NCBI GenBank assembly: GCA_910588815.1
Contig: CAJUQY010000016.1
Coordinates: 1-25,510 of the forward strand
Source: an uncultured Lachnospiraceae bacterium
GTDB taxonomy: Bacteria; Bacillota; Clostridia; Lachnospirales; Lachnospiraceae
DNA length: 25,510 nt
Reading direction: 5' to 3'
Below, in pieces: positions 8,376 through 15,595 of the stretch. The position numbers and the translations under genes were made by a program. The number at the start of each line of letters is the position of its first letter. Position 1 is the stretch's first letter. The notes beneath the pieces were generated by a model. The model searched no databases, was not told where the DNA came from, and saw only the letters and a list, made by a program, of their open reading frames with translations.

Positions 8376-8751
8376 AAGGAATCACTGTATAGCCGGCCGG
8401 ACGGTTCTCCTTGCCCTTCGGCCGGAGCGCTTGATCCGCCTCTTCTCCATTTTCAGCACCTCTTTCCCCAAGGCGGTTGAGATATATTTTTCGGTTTTCC
8501 TCCTCTCTGAGGGAGCGGATCAGTCCGTCTTATTTTATTTGACTGTTGTTATAATATACTGTGCAGTGCTTTTTTGTACTTGTTGGGAAGAGCAGAGGCC
8601 GAAGGCCAGAATGGAAAACTATAGTCAACGGGAATGTTCCGGCCGGGGCTCGGAACATTCCCGTTATTCGTACATATATGATGGGACAGGGAAATTGGCC
8701 TCCTCGCTTGGAAGAACCGGTTTCGCGTTACTGCCTGCCTGCCCGATTTTT
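8376..8751. other. Convergent intergenic region
   Basis: No convincing gene lies between the aminotransferase and the convergent citrate synthase. It holds a 7-bp GC stem (8393-8399 with 8419-8425), AT-rich sequence with a TATAAT (8550-8555) lacking a good -35, and the 15-bp inverted repeat at 8627-8665. A short minus-strand arginine-rich reading frame (8382-8450) is mentioned but not called. The stretch 8666-8751 shows nothing recognisable. Confidence 0.5.
8627..8665. repeat. 15-bp perfect inverted repeat, probable transcript-end hairpin
   Basis: Arms 8627-8641 and 8651-8665 are perfectly complementary over 15 bp around a 9-nt GC-rich loop. It sits between convergent genes, where terminators are expected, but no T-run follows on either strand. 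It may end both transcripts in a non-canonical way or mark an unknown element. Confidence 0.6.
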
Positions 8752-10131
8752 TTATGTCCGGTCATCCAATTTCACATACTCCTTATGCTGGCCCACATAC
8801 TTGTAGGCGGGGCGGATGATTTTGCTGGAATTGACCAGCTCCTCAATCCGGTGGGCGCACCAGCCGGAGATCCGGGAGATGGCAAAGATCGGGGTGAACA
8901 TTTCGTTGGGCAGGCCCAGCATGTTGTAGACGAAGCCGCTGTAGAAGTCCACGTTGGCACAGATGGCCTTGTGGAGATTCTTCTGCTCGGAAAGGAGCCG
9001 GCAGGCCAGCCGTTCCACACTGGTGTACAGGTTGAATTCGTCGACCCGGTTTTTTTCCACAGAGAGGGCTTCCGCGTATTTTTTGAGGATCACGCACCGG
9101 GGGTCGGATTTGGTATAGACCGCGTGGCCGATGCCGTAGATCAGGCCGCTTCTGTCAAAGGCTTCCCGGCGCATCAGCTTTTCCAGGTATCCCCGGACGG
9201 CGTCCTCGTCCTTCCAGTCATGCACGTGCTCCTTTAAGTCGGCGAACATATTCTGAACCTTTAAATTGGCTCCGCCATGTTTGAAGCCCTTTAAAGAACC
9301 CAGGGAGGCGGTCACTGCCGAATAGGTGTCCGTACCGGTGGAGGAGACTACATGGGTGGTGAAAGAGGAGTTGTTTCCGCCGCCGTGCTCCGCATGGAGG
9401 ACCAGGGCCACGTCAAGCACCCTTGCCTCCAGTTCCGAGTACTTCCCGTCCGGCCTCAGAAGACGCAGAATATTTTCTGCCGTGGAAAGCTCCGGCTTGG
9501 GGTTGCGAATGACCAGGCTTTCGTCCAGGTGATAATGGCGGTAGGCCTGGTAGGCGTACACCGAGATCAGCGGGAACTGGGCGATCAGGTGGAGGGACTG
9601 CTTCAACACATTGGGGATGGAAATATCGTCCGGGTTCTTGTCATAGGTGTAGAGGGTGAGCACACTTTTTTGCAGAGAATTCATGATGTCCTTGCTGGGG
9701 GCCTTCATGATGATGTCGCGGACGAAGGTGTCCGGCAGATTTCGGTAATATCCCATCAGATCCAGAAATTCGTCCAGCTGGGCCTTGCTGGGAAGACTGC
9801 CGAACAGAAGCAGATACGTGATCTCCTCAAAGGCAAATTTCCGCCCCCGGACATCCAAGAGCAGATCTTTCACGTTGTAGCCCTGGTAATAGAGACGTCC
9901 GTCCACGGGAACCTTTTTTCCGTCAATGGAGTCGAAGGCGATTACGTCGGAGATCTCCGTGAGGCCGGTTAAGACACCCTTGCCGTTGGACTCTCTGAGC
10001 CCCCGTTTCACATCATATTCCGTATAGAGATTCAAATCTATGCGATTGGAATTCTTACAATATTCCACCAGCTGGTCCAGGCGGGCCTCAAAGGCAGAGT
10101 CGGCGGGGTTTGTTTTTTCAGTATCGAACAT
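8752..10131 (-). CDS. gltA: Citrate synthase
   Basis: Condenses oxaloacetate and acetyl-CoA to citrate in the cytoplasm, supplying 2-oxoglutarate for glutamate in anaerobes. The 459-residue protein has the catalytic set of the family: H249 in HAEHGGGNNSS, H285 in KHGGANLK, H336 in GIGHAVYTKSDPR and D395 in NVDFYSGFVY. YYQGYNVKDLL near 81-91 is the usual N-domain mark. It has a longer N-terminus (about 60 residues before the GRLYYQGY strand) than the E. coli enzyme, typical of the clostridial subgroup. An AAGGAGG site lies 10 bases before the ATG at 10131. It is monocistronic on the minus strand; 2-methylcitrate synthase activity cannot be excluded. Confidence 0.94.
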   Translation of the reverse strand: MFDTEKTNPADSAFEARLDQLVEYCKNSNRIDLNLYTEYDVKRGLRESNGKGVLTGLTEISDVIAFDSIDGKKVPVDGRLYYQGYNVKDLLLDVRGRKFAFEEITYLLLFGSLPSKAQLDEFLDLMGYYRNLPDTFVRDIIMKAPSKDIMNSLQKSVLTLYTYDKNPDDISIPNVLKQSLHLIAQFPLISVYAYQAYRHYHLDESLVIRNPKPELSTAENILRLLRPDGKYSELEARVLDVALVLHAEHGGGNNSSFTTHVVSSTGTDTYSAVTASLGSLKGFKHGGANLKVQNMFADLKEHVHDWKDEDAVRGYLEKLMRREAFDRSGLIYGIGHAVYTKSDPRCVILKKYAEALSVEKNRVDEFNLYTSVERLACRLLSEQKNLHKAICANVDFYSGFVYNMLGLPNEMFTPIFAISRISGWCAHRIEELVNSSKIIRPAYKYVGQHKEYVKLDDRT

Positions 10132-10165
10132 AGAAAAAAACCTCCTTCTTTTTGAAATAAGTACC

Positions 10166-10194
10166 TTTATACTCTAACAGGATTTGACGGATAA
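10166..10194 (-). promoter_or_regulatory. Candidate promoter for citrate synthase
   Basis: On the minus strand, TTATCC (10189-10194), 17 bp, then TATAAA (10166-10171) precede the gene by about 35 bases. The -10 is good and the -35 is poor (3 of 6). Confidence 0.4.
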
Positions 10195-10304
10195 GGCAAT
10201 CCCTGTTCCGATTTTTGGGCGTTTTTTTCTATTTTTGGAGAATGTATTAGATAAATTTAGCAATAACCCCTATAAAATTTGATTATCCTCCAGGCGCTGA
10301 CTTC

Positions 10305-10338
10305 GGAAATTTTTGCGGAAATTTTCTTTTTCGCGAAA
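10305..10338 (+). promoter_or_regulatory. Repeats and palindrome upstream of the ECF sigma gene
   Basis: GGAAATTTT occurs at 10305-10313 and 10317-10325, 12 bp apart, and the palindrome TTTCGCGAAA lies at 10329-10338. The region precedes the sigma gene, which shows no clear sigma-A promoter. It could contain an autoregulated promoter or an operator; this is inference only. Confidence 0.3.
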
Positions 10339-10400
10339 GGGACGGGGAGTTTTGCTGTGTATATAAGTGAAGGCCTTTATGTTACAGGGGAGGAAGAGAG

Positions 10401-10961
10401 ATGGAAGACAACAGGATTTTGGAACTATATTGGAAACGCCAGGAAGCGGCCATCACAAGGACGGCGGAAAAATACGGAAGATACTGCCAGACGATTTCGT
10501 ATAATATTCTGCACAACCGGGAGGATGCGGAGGAATGTGTCAACGACACCTGGTTCCACGCATGGAATTCCATGCCGCCCCATTATCCCAACCGGCTCTC
10601 GGCATATCTGGGAAAAATCACGAGAAATCTTTCTATCAACCGGTTTAAAAGCTATGGCGCCGGGAAGCGGGGAGGCGGACAGGCGGCGCTTGTCCTGTCG
10701 GAGCTTGCGGACTGCATCCCGGCGGCGGGGGGCGTGGAGGATGTGGTGGAGGAGATGGTCCTGGTGGATGCCATAGAAATGTTCCTGTACGGCCTGACGG
10801 AGCAGAAGAGGAATATTTTTATCCGGCGTTACTGGTATCTGACCCCGGTGAAGGAGCTCGCCCGCACCTATAGGATGAGCGAGGGCAAGGTCGCTTCCAT
10901 GCTGTTTCGCATGCGGCGGGAGCTCAAGGAGCACTTGGAAAAGGAGGGAATTGTATTATGA
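10401..10961 (+). CDS. ECF-type RNA polymerase sigma factor
   Basis: A 186-residue sigma-70 family protein with regions 2 and 4 only. Region 2 (about 25-85) includes ILHNREDAEECVNDTWFHAW, the core-binding and -10 recognition helices. Region 4 (about 130-180) includes LTEQKRNIFIRRYW, the helix-turn-helix ELARTYRMSEGKVASMLFRM, and a terminal helix. A GGGGAGGA site lies 6 bases before the ATG. The stop codon overlaps the start of the next gene (ATGA), so the two products are made in a fixed ratio, typical of sigma/anti-sigma pairs. Its regulon is unknown; self-activation is plausible given the odd upstream repeats. Confidence 0.92.
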   Translation: MEDNRILELYWKRQEAAITRTAEKYGRYCQTISYNILHNREDAEECVNDTWFHAWNSMPPHYPNRLSAYLGKITRNLSINRFKSYGAGKRGGGQAALVLSELADCIPAAGGVEDVVEEMVLVDAIEMFLYGLTEQKRNIFIRRYWYLTPVKELARTYRMSEGKVASMLFRMRRELKEHLEKEGIVL

Positions 10962-12328
10962 GGAAATACAAAGAAGAGGATACGGAGAGAAGAGGGACGG
11001 AAAATACAAAAAAGCAGGAGAGGCTTTTGGAGGCCATGGGAAGGATTGACGAGGATCTGGTCGCCGACGCGGTCCTGGATGGGAAAAGAGGGAAAAAAGG
11101 CTCCTGGGTTCCCTGGGGGATAACCGCCGCCGCCTGCCTGGCCCTGGTGATCTTTGCGGGGGCGGAATTTATCTTAAAAGACTCGCCGGGGAAAGGGACA
11201 GATGAGAATCCGACGGGGAATATCGCCGCAAACGAGAGCCAGCCCGAGACAGAGGAGAGGCAGATGGAAATTCTTGAGCCGGATGCCCCAGAGGAGCTTG
11301 TGATGCTTGCCATAAGTGATAACAATTTTAACGGCCAGGGGTATGAGGGTTACATGGTCCGGGATATCTCGGAGCTTGTGAATGCAAATCCCTGGAATGA
11401 GGAGCTTCCGCTGAAGGCCCTTCCCGTCTACAAAAATCCCAGAACCTATAACGAGTACTGGTTTGTCTCCAATCCCGACCGGGAAGGGATGAAAAAGCGT
11501 CTGGACGAGGTAATCTCGATGCTTGGTTTTTCCGGGGAGGATTTTGAGTTCGGCGACAATGCTCCCAAGGGAGAGGCAAAGGAGCAGATCCGGGAAAAGC
11601 TCTCGGATGAGGACGAGGAATTTGTCAATACCTATCTGGAGCCAACCGAGCTGACGGCGGAGGGGAGGGGCCTCACCATCCGGGTGGGAGAGGATCTGTC
11701 CGTATGGATTTCCTATGATCCGGCCATAGCTCTCCCGGAGCCGTATTCGTTTACCTTTGATGCCTCCTACGAGGAGCTGACTGCCATCGCGGCTTATCTG
11801 GAGGAGCAGTATATCGGGAAGCTGATCCGGATGGAAAAGCCCAGACTCAATATAAGCGGCGGCGATTACACCTATCAGGCGGATATGCAGCGCTATGACC
11901 TGGAGTTTTTCGATATGGCCGGAAGCATCACGGACCAGATCGTCAACTACAATTTCAACAGAGTGGAATTTTGTGCGAGCGAGGAGGGGACCATGGATCT
12001 GGTACGGATTTACCGGCCGGATCTGTCGCAGAAGGTGGGAAATTACCCGATCATTTCCACAGAGGAGGCGAGGAGCCTGCTGCTCAACGGAAACTATATC
12101 ACCACCGTGCCCTATGAGATGCCCGGGGAGGAGTATATCGCGAAGGTGGAGCTTGTCTACAGGGACGGAGCCTATGACCAGTATTACATGCCCTATTACA
12201 AATTTTATGTGGAGCTTCCCGAGGAGAAGCGGGATCATGGCCTAAAGGACTTCGGTGCCTATTATGTGCCTGCGGTCGAAGGCAGCTATCTCACCGACAT
12301 GCCCACCTGGGACGGAAGCTTCAATTGA
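10958..12328 (+). CDS. Putative membrane anti-sigma factor with large extracytoplasmic domain
   Basis: A 456-residue single-pass membrane protein, overlapping the ECF sigma gene by 4 bases. The cytoplasmic N-terminus (1-50) has the block LLEAMGRIDEDLVADAVL (23-40), which resembles the short sigma-binding segment in many clostridial ECF-linked proteins. One membrane helix follows at about 51-72, then a Pro/Glu-rich linker and an outer domain of about 340 residues rich in Tyr, Glu and Asp. No zinc-binding HxxxCxxC motif is present, so it is not a ZAS-type anti-sigma. No enzymatic motif was recognised in the outer domain. The anti-sigma role is inferred from coupling, topology and the N-terminal motif. 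Confidence 0.75.
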   Translation: MRKYKEEDTERRGTENTKKQERLLEAMGRIDEDLVADAVLDGKRGKKGSWVPWGITAAACLALVIFAGAEFILKDSPGKGTDENPTGNIAANESQPETEERQMEILEPDAPEELVMLAISDNNFNGQGYEGYMVRDISELVNANPWNEELPLKALPVYKNPRTYNEYWFVSNPDREGMKKRLDEVISMLGFSGEDFEFGDNAPKGEAKEQIREKLSDEDEEFVNTYLEPTELTAEGRGLTIRVGEDLSVWISYDPAIALPEPYSFTFDASYEELTAIAAYLEEQYIGKLIRMEKPRLNISGGDYTYQADMQRYDLEFFDMAGSITDQIVNYNFNRVEFCASEEGTMDLVRIYRPDLSQKVGNYPIISTEEARSLLLNGNYITTVPYEMPGEEYIAKVELVYRDGAYDQYYMPYYKFYVELPEEKRDHGLKDFGAYYVPAVEGSYLTDMPTWDGSFN

Positions 12329-12334
12329 AAACTC

Positions 12335-12363
12335 TTGACATGAAGAGCTTGCTATGCCATATT
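12335..12363 (+). promoter_or_regulatory. Candidate promoter for the GH42/DUF1848 pair
   Basis: A perfect -35 TTGACA (12335-12340) is 17 bp from CATATT (12358-12363), which matches 4 of 6 -10 positions. The leader to the ATG at 12496 would be about 125 nt and contains a small hairpin (TCTGC/GCAGA near 12391-12403). No cre-like site was seen. Confidence 0.45.
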
Positions 12364-12495
12364 AAAAGTCAAATATGAGGCTATCAAACATCTGCATTGC
12401 AGAGAACCATGCCCTTTCTATAATCCGGAACGGATCGGCAGTCCGAGAAGGATCGGTGCATGGGAGGGGAATCTGAAGAATGAGAGGGAATCGGC

Positions 12496-14448
12496 ATGTT
12501 ACTGGGCGTTGATTATTATCCGGAGCAATGGGATCCGGCTTTGATGGAGGCGGATTTAGACACTATGGCGGAGCTTGGCTGCAACGGGATCCGCATCGGA
12601 GAATTTGCCTGGCACCGGATGGAGCGGGAGGAAGGGGTTTATGACTTTTCGCTTTTTGACAGGGTCATCGCCGGGGCAAAGGAGAGAGGGCTTAAGGTGA
12701 TCCTGGGGACGCCCACGGCTGCCATTCCGGCCTGGCTTGCCCATAAGCATCCGGAAATTTTATCGGAGTTCGAGGATGGGAGGAAACGGGTCTTCGGCGG
12801 ACGCCATGTGTACTGCTTCAACAGTCCTGTACTGTACGAATATTCGGAGAAAATTATCCGGGCCATGGTGTCCCACTTCCGGGGGGAAGAACAGGTGGCG
12901 GCCTGGCAGGTGGACAATGAGTTTGGACATGAGGGCAGTGATATGTGTTTTTGCCCGCGGTGCCACAGGGCTTTTCAGGATTATCTGAGGGAGAAGTTTT
13001 CGGGGGACATCGGCCGGCTCAATGAGGCTTACGGCACGGTTTTCTGGTCCCAGGAATATAATTGCTTTGAGGAAATCCCGCTGCCGGCAGAGACCATTAC
13101 CACTCACAATCCGGCCCTGCGCCTCAGCTGGGAGAGATTTCGCAGTAAGAGTATTGTGGATTTTATGGATTTTCAGGTTCGCCTGATCCGGGAGACCGCT
13201 CCGGGAGCTTTGATCCTCCATGATTTTCCGGGAGGGGGCCTGGATAAGCACGTGGATTATTCCAGGGCGGCGAAGAACCTGGACGTGGCGGCGTATAATC
13301 ATTATCCGGTGTGGGGCGGCCAGAAGGAGCCGCTGGCCCCTCATGAGACCGCTTTTGAACTGGATTATGTCCGGGGGCTTAAGAGGCAGAATTTCTGGAT
13401 TACGGAGGCCATCATGGGTGCCCAGGGCCATGACGTGACCGGCTATCTCCCCAGGCCGGGCCAGGCGAAGATGTGGTCCTATCAGGCCATGGCCCACGGT
13501 TGTGATTCCCTTTTTTATTTCCGCTACCGGGGGGCTTCCAAAGGGGCGGAGCAGTTTTGTTATGGGATCCTGGATGTGGATAACGTCCGGGGACGGAAAT
13601 TTTGGGAGGTGCAGAGTTTTTTTGCGGACATCAGGAAGTATGAGAGGGCAATGAAAGCCCCGGTCGAAAGCTTTGTGGCGATTGTCTATGACTATGACTC
13701 GCTGGCCTCTTTCCGCATTCAGAGGCAGAGCGTCCTGCTGGACTGCCACGGGGAGATGAAGAAACTATATAAGGCGTTTTTCGACCGGAACGTGCCGGTG
13801 GACGTGATCCCGGCGGAGGCGTGCCTGGCCGGGTACAGGGCGGTGCTCCTGCCCCAGATGATCATTGCAAAGCAGGGATTCCAGGAGAGGGTGAAGCAGT
13901 TTGTCTGTGCCGGTGGGACGCTGGTGCTCACTTATCGGAATGCCGTCAAGGATACAGACAATAACCTGCCTTTCGGAGAACGGGTTCCCGTCGGCTACCG
14001 GGAGCTTGCCGGTGTGTCCGTGGCGGAAACGGAAAGCCTGCAGGCGGTTCATGCCTTTCCGGTGGCCGGAGAGGGACGGTTCGCGGGAAAAACGGGATAC
14101 GGCGGCATTTTCCGGGACATGCTGGAGGTTTCTGATGCCGAGGTGCTCTATCGCTACAAAGACGCCTTCTATGGTCGGTATGCCGCCGTGACCAGGAAAC
14201 AGCATGGCAGAGGAGCGGTGTATTATCTGGGCTGTGCCCTGGACGAGGCGACCACGGCTGTGCTCATGGGGCAGGTTCTTGAGGAGTGCGGAATCGAAAC
14301 CACTCTTTCCGATGAGGGTGTGGAGGTGGTTGTCCGGGGAGGTAGGGAGCAGTGTGTCCGGATGTTCATCAATCACAATGGATTTCCGGCGTCTGCCGGG
14401 GAAGTGGAGCTGGGAGCTTTTGAGTGCAGGGTGGAGGAGACGACATGA
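12496..14448 (+). CDS. Beta-galactosidase, glycoside hydrolase family 42
   Basis: A retaining beta-galactosidase, 650 residues, cytoplasmic (no signal peptide). The TIM barrel starts immediately with LGVDYYPEQW. The acid/base is E142 in WQVDNEFGH and the likely nucleophile is E304 in WITEAIMG. C107, C151, C153 and C156 (CFCPRC) match the four-cysteine zinc site known in GH42. The trimerisation domain (about 390-590) and a short C-terminal beta domain follow; total length is typical. TGAGAGGG lies 7 bases before the ATG. It probably acts on short galactosides taken up by the cell, yet no transporter or regulator is adjacent; instead it is coupled by an ATGA overlap to a DUF1848 gene. Confidence 0.93.
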   Translation: MLLGVDYYPEQWDPALMEADLDTMAELGCNGIRIGEFAWHRMEREEGVYDFSLFDRVIAGAKERGLKVILGTPTAAIPAWLAHKHPEILSEFEDGRKRVFGGRHVYCFNSPVLYEYSEKIIRAMVSHFRGEEQVAAWQVDNEFGHEGSDMCFCPRCHRAFQDYLREKFSGDIGRLNEAYGTVFWSQEYNCFEEIPLPAETITTHNPALRLSWERFRSKSIVDFMDFQVRLIRETAPGALILHDFPGGGLDKHVDYSRAAKNLDVAAYNHYPVWGGQKEPLAPHETAFELDYVRGLKRQNFWITEAIMGAQGHDVTGYLPRPGQAKMWSYQAMAHGCDSLFYFRYRGASKGAEQFCYGILDVDNVRGRKFWEVQSFFADIRKYERAMKAPVESFVAIVYDYDSLASFRIQRQSVLLDCHGEMKKLYKAFFDRNVPVDVIPAEACLAGYRAVLLPQMIIAKQGFQERVKQFVCAGGTLVLTYRNAVKDTDNNLPFGERVPVGYRELAGVSVAETESLQAVHAFPVAGEGRFAGKTGYGGIFRDMLEVSDAEVLYRYKDAFYGRYAAVTRKQHGRGAVYYLGCALDEATTAVLMGQVLEECGIETTLSDEGVEVVVRGGREQCVRMFINHNGFPASAGEVELGAFECRVEETT

Positions 14449-15398
14449 TCATAAGCGCCAGCAGGAGGACGGACATTCCCTCCTTTTATTCCGAATGGTT
14501 TTACAATCGGCTCAGGGAGGGCTATGTCCTTGTGAGGAATCCCATGAATGCTCACCAGGTTGGTAAAATCAGCCTGTCGCCAGAGGTGGTTGACGGAATC
14601 GTGTTCTGGACCAAAAATCCCATTCCCATGATGGGACGGCTGTCGGAGCTTGACGGTTACCATTATTATTTTCAATTTACGCTGACCGCCTATGGAAAGG
14701 ATGTGGAGCCCGGCATTCCGTCGAAAAATCAGAGGATGATACCGGCATTTTGTGAATTGTCAAAACAAATCGGCAGGGAGCGCGTGGTGTGGAGATATGA
14801 TCCGATCTTTTTGAGTGAGGATTACACCGTGGAATATCATCTGAAGTATTTCCGGGTCCTGGCGAAGAAGCTGGCCCCTTATACGGATACCTGTACGGTC
14901 AGTTTTCTGGATTTTTACAGGAATGCGGCGGGCGCTCTGCGGCCCCGCGGGATCCGGGCCCCATCCCGGGAAGAACAGCTGACGCTGATGTGTAACTTTT
15001 CCGAGACCGCGAAAGCGGACGGGATCCGTGTGAATACCTGCGCGGAGGAGGGGGATTTTGCCGGATATGGCATCGGCCATGCCTGCTGTATTGACAGGGA
15101 GCGGCTGGAACGGATCGGAGGGGTTCGGCTGGATGTGAAGAAGGACCCGAATCAAAGAGAAGCCTGCGGCTGTGTATCGAGCATGGATATCGGCGTCTAC
15201 AATACCTGCCCGAACGGCTGTATCTACTGCTATGCCAATTACGGCCCGAATCGGCAGGGCGGCCGGGTCAGCAGGCATGACCCGGGTTCGCCGCTGTTGT
15301 GGGGGGAGATCCGGGAGGGCGATGTGGTAAAAGAACGAAAGGCGGTGTCTTACGCGGACAGGCAGCTCTCCCTCTTTGACCGGCAGAGGCGGTTTTGA
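14445..15398 (+). CDS. DUF1848 family protein with C-terminal radical-SAM-like cysteine motif
   Basis: A 317-residue protein of the DUF1848 family, whose function I do not know. It begins MIISASRRTDIP and contains WTKNP (about 55-59), FQFTLTAYG, and VVWRYDPIFLS, blocks resembling barrel strands of SplB-like radical SAM enzymes. C255, C259 and C262 (CPNGCIYC) have exactly the CX3CX2C spacing that binds the radical SAM 4Fe-4S cluster, but at the C-terminal end; C241 and C243 (ACGCVS) are nearby. A permuted radical SAM fold is an inference. The start at 14445 overlaps the GH42 stop (ATGA) and has GGAGG upstream. An upstream in-frame ATG at 14424 would lie before that site. Confidence 0.85.
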   Translation: MIISASRRTDIPSFYSEWFYNRLREGYVLVRNPMNAHQVGKISLSPEVVDGIVFWTKNPIPMMGRLSELDGYHYYFQFTLTAYGKDVEPGIPSKNQRMIPAFCELSKQIGRERVVWRYDPIFLSEDYTVEYHLKYFRVLAKKLAPYTDTCTVSFLDFYRNAAGALRPRGIRAPSREEQLTLMCNFSETAKADGIRVNTCAEEGDFAGYGIGHACCIDRERLERIGGVRLDVKKDPNQREACGCVSSMDIGVYNTCPNGCIYCYANYGPNRQGGRVSRHDPGSPLLWGEIREGDVVKERKAVSYADRQLSLFDRQRRF

Positions 15399-15494
15399 TC
15401 TCGTTTCCCACGTCTTTCATTGCGTTCTACATTTCTAAAGGTTTTTGCTACCGGTTATATCATAACTGAAACAGGCAGGAAAGAAAATTTCCCG

Positions 15495-15544
15495 GCCGGA
15501 CCGGAAAGAAATTTTTTCCAGACAGTTGTAAGGTCCGGTCCGGC
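15495..15544. promoter_or_regulatory. Paired CCGGWCCGG palindromes flanking a promoter
   Basis: GCCGGACCGG (15495-15504) and its reverse complement CCGGTCCGGC (15535-15544) form a 10-bp inverted repeat. Each half is itself nearly palindromic (CCGGACCGG, CCGGTCCGG), with centres 39 bp apart. The left copy lies upstream of the -35 and the right copy inside the -35/-10 spacer. This is a layout suited to a repressor binding two sites, though a transcript hairpin is also possible. Confidence 0.45.
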
Positions 15545-15554
15545 ACGTTATAAT
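15526..15554 (+). promoter_or_regulatory. Sigma-A promoter for the lipoprotein hydrolase
   Basis: TTGTAA (15526-15531), 17 bp, then a perfect TATAAT (15549-15554). The start of transcription would be near 15561, giving a leader of about 35 nt. Confidence 0.7.
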
Positions 15555-15595
15555 AAAAAAGATACTGTGCAAAAAGAAAAGGGAAGGTGATTTTT

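Noticed and set aside
8382..8450. Minus-strand 22-residue Arg-rich peptide with AAAGAGGTG 7 bases before ATG
   Set aside because: Too short to support; no promoter found and composition could be chance.
8347..9237. Plus-strand reading frame of 296 residues
   Set aside because: Overlaps the citrate synthase gene antisense and the aminotransferase end; no domain seen.
9352..9972. Plus-strand reading frame of 206 residues
   Set aside because: Antisense shadow of citrate synthase.
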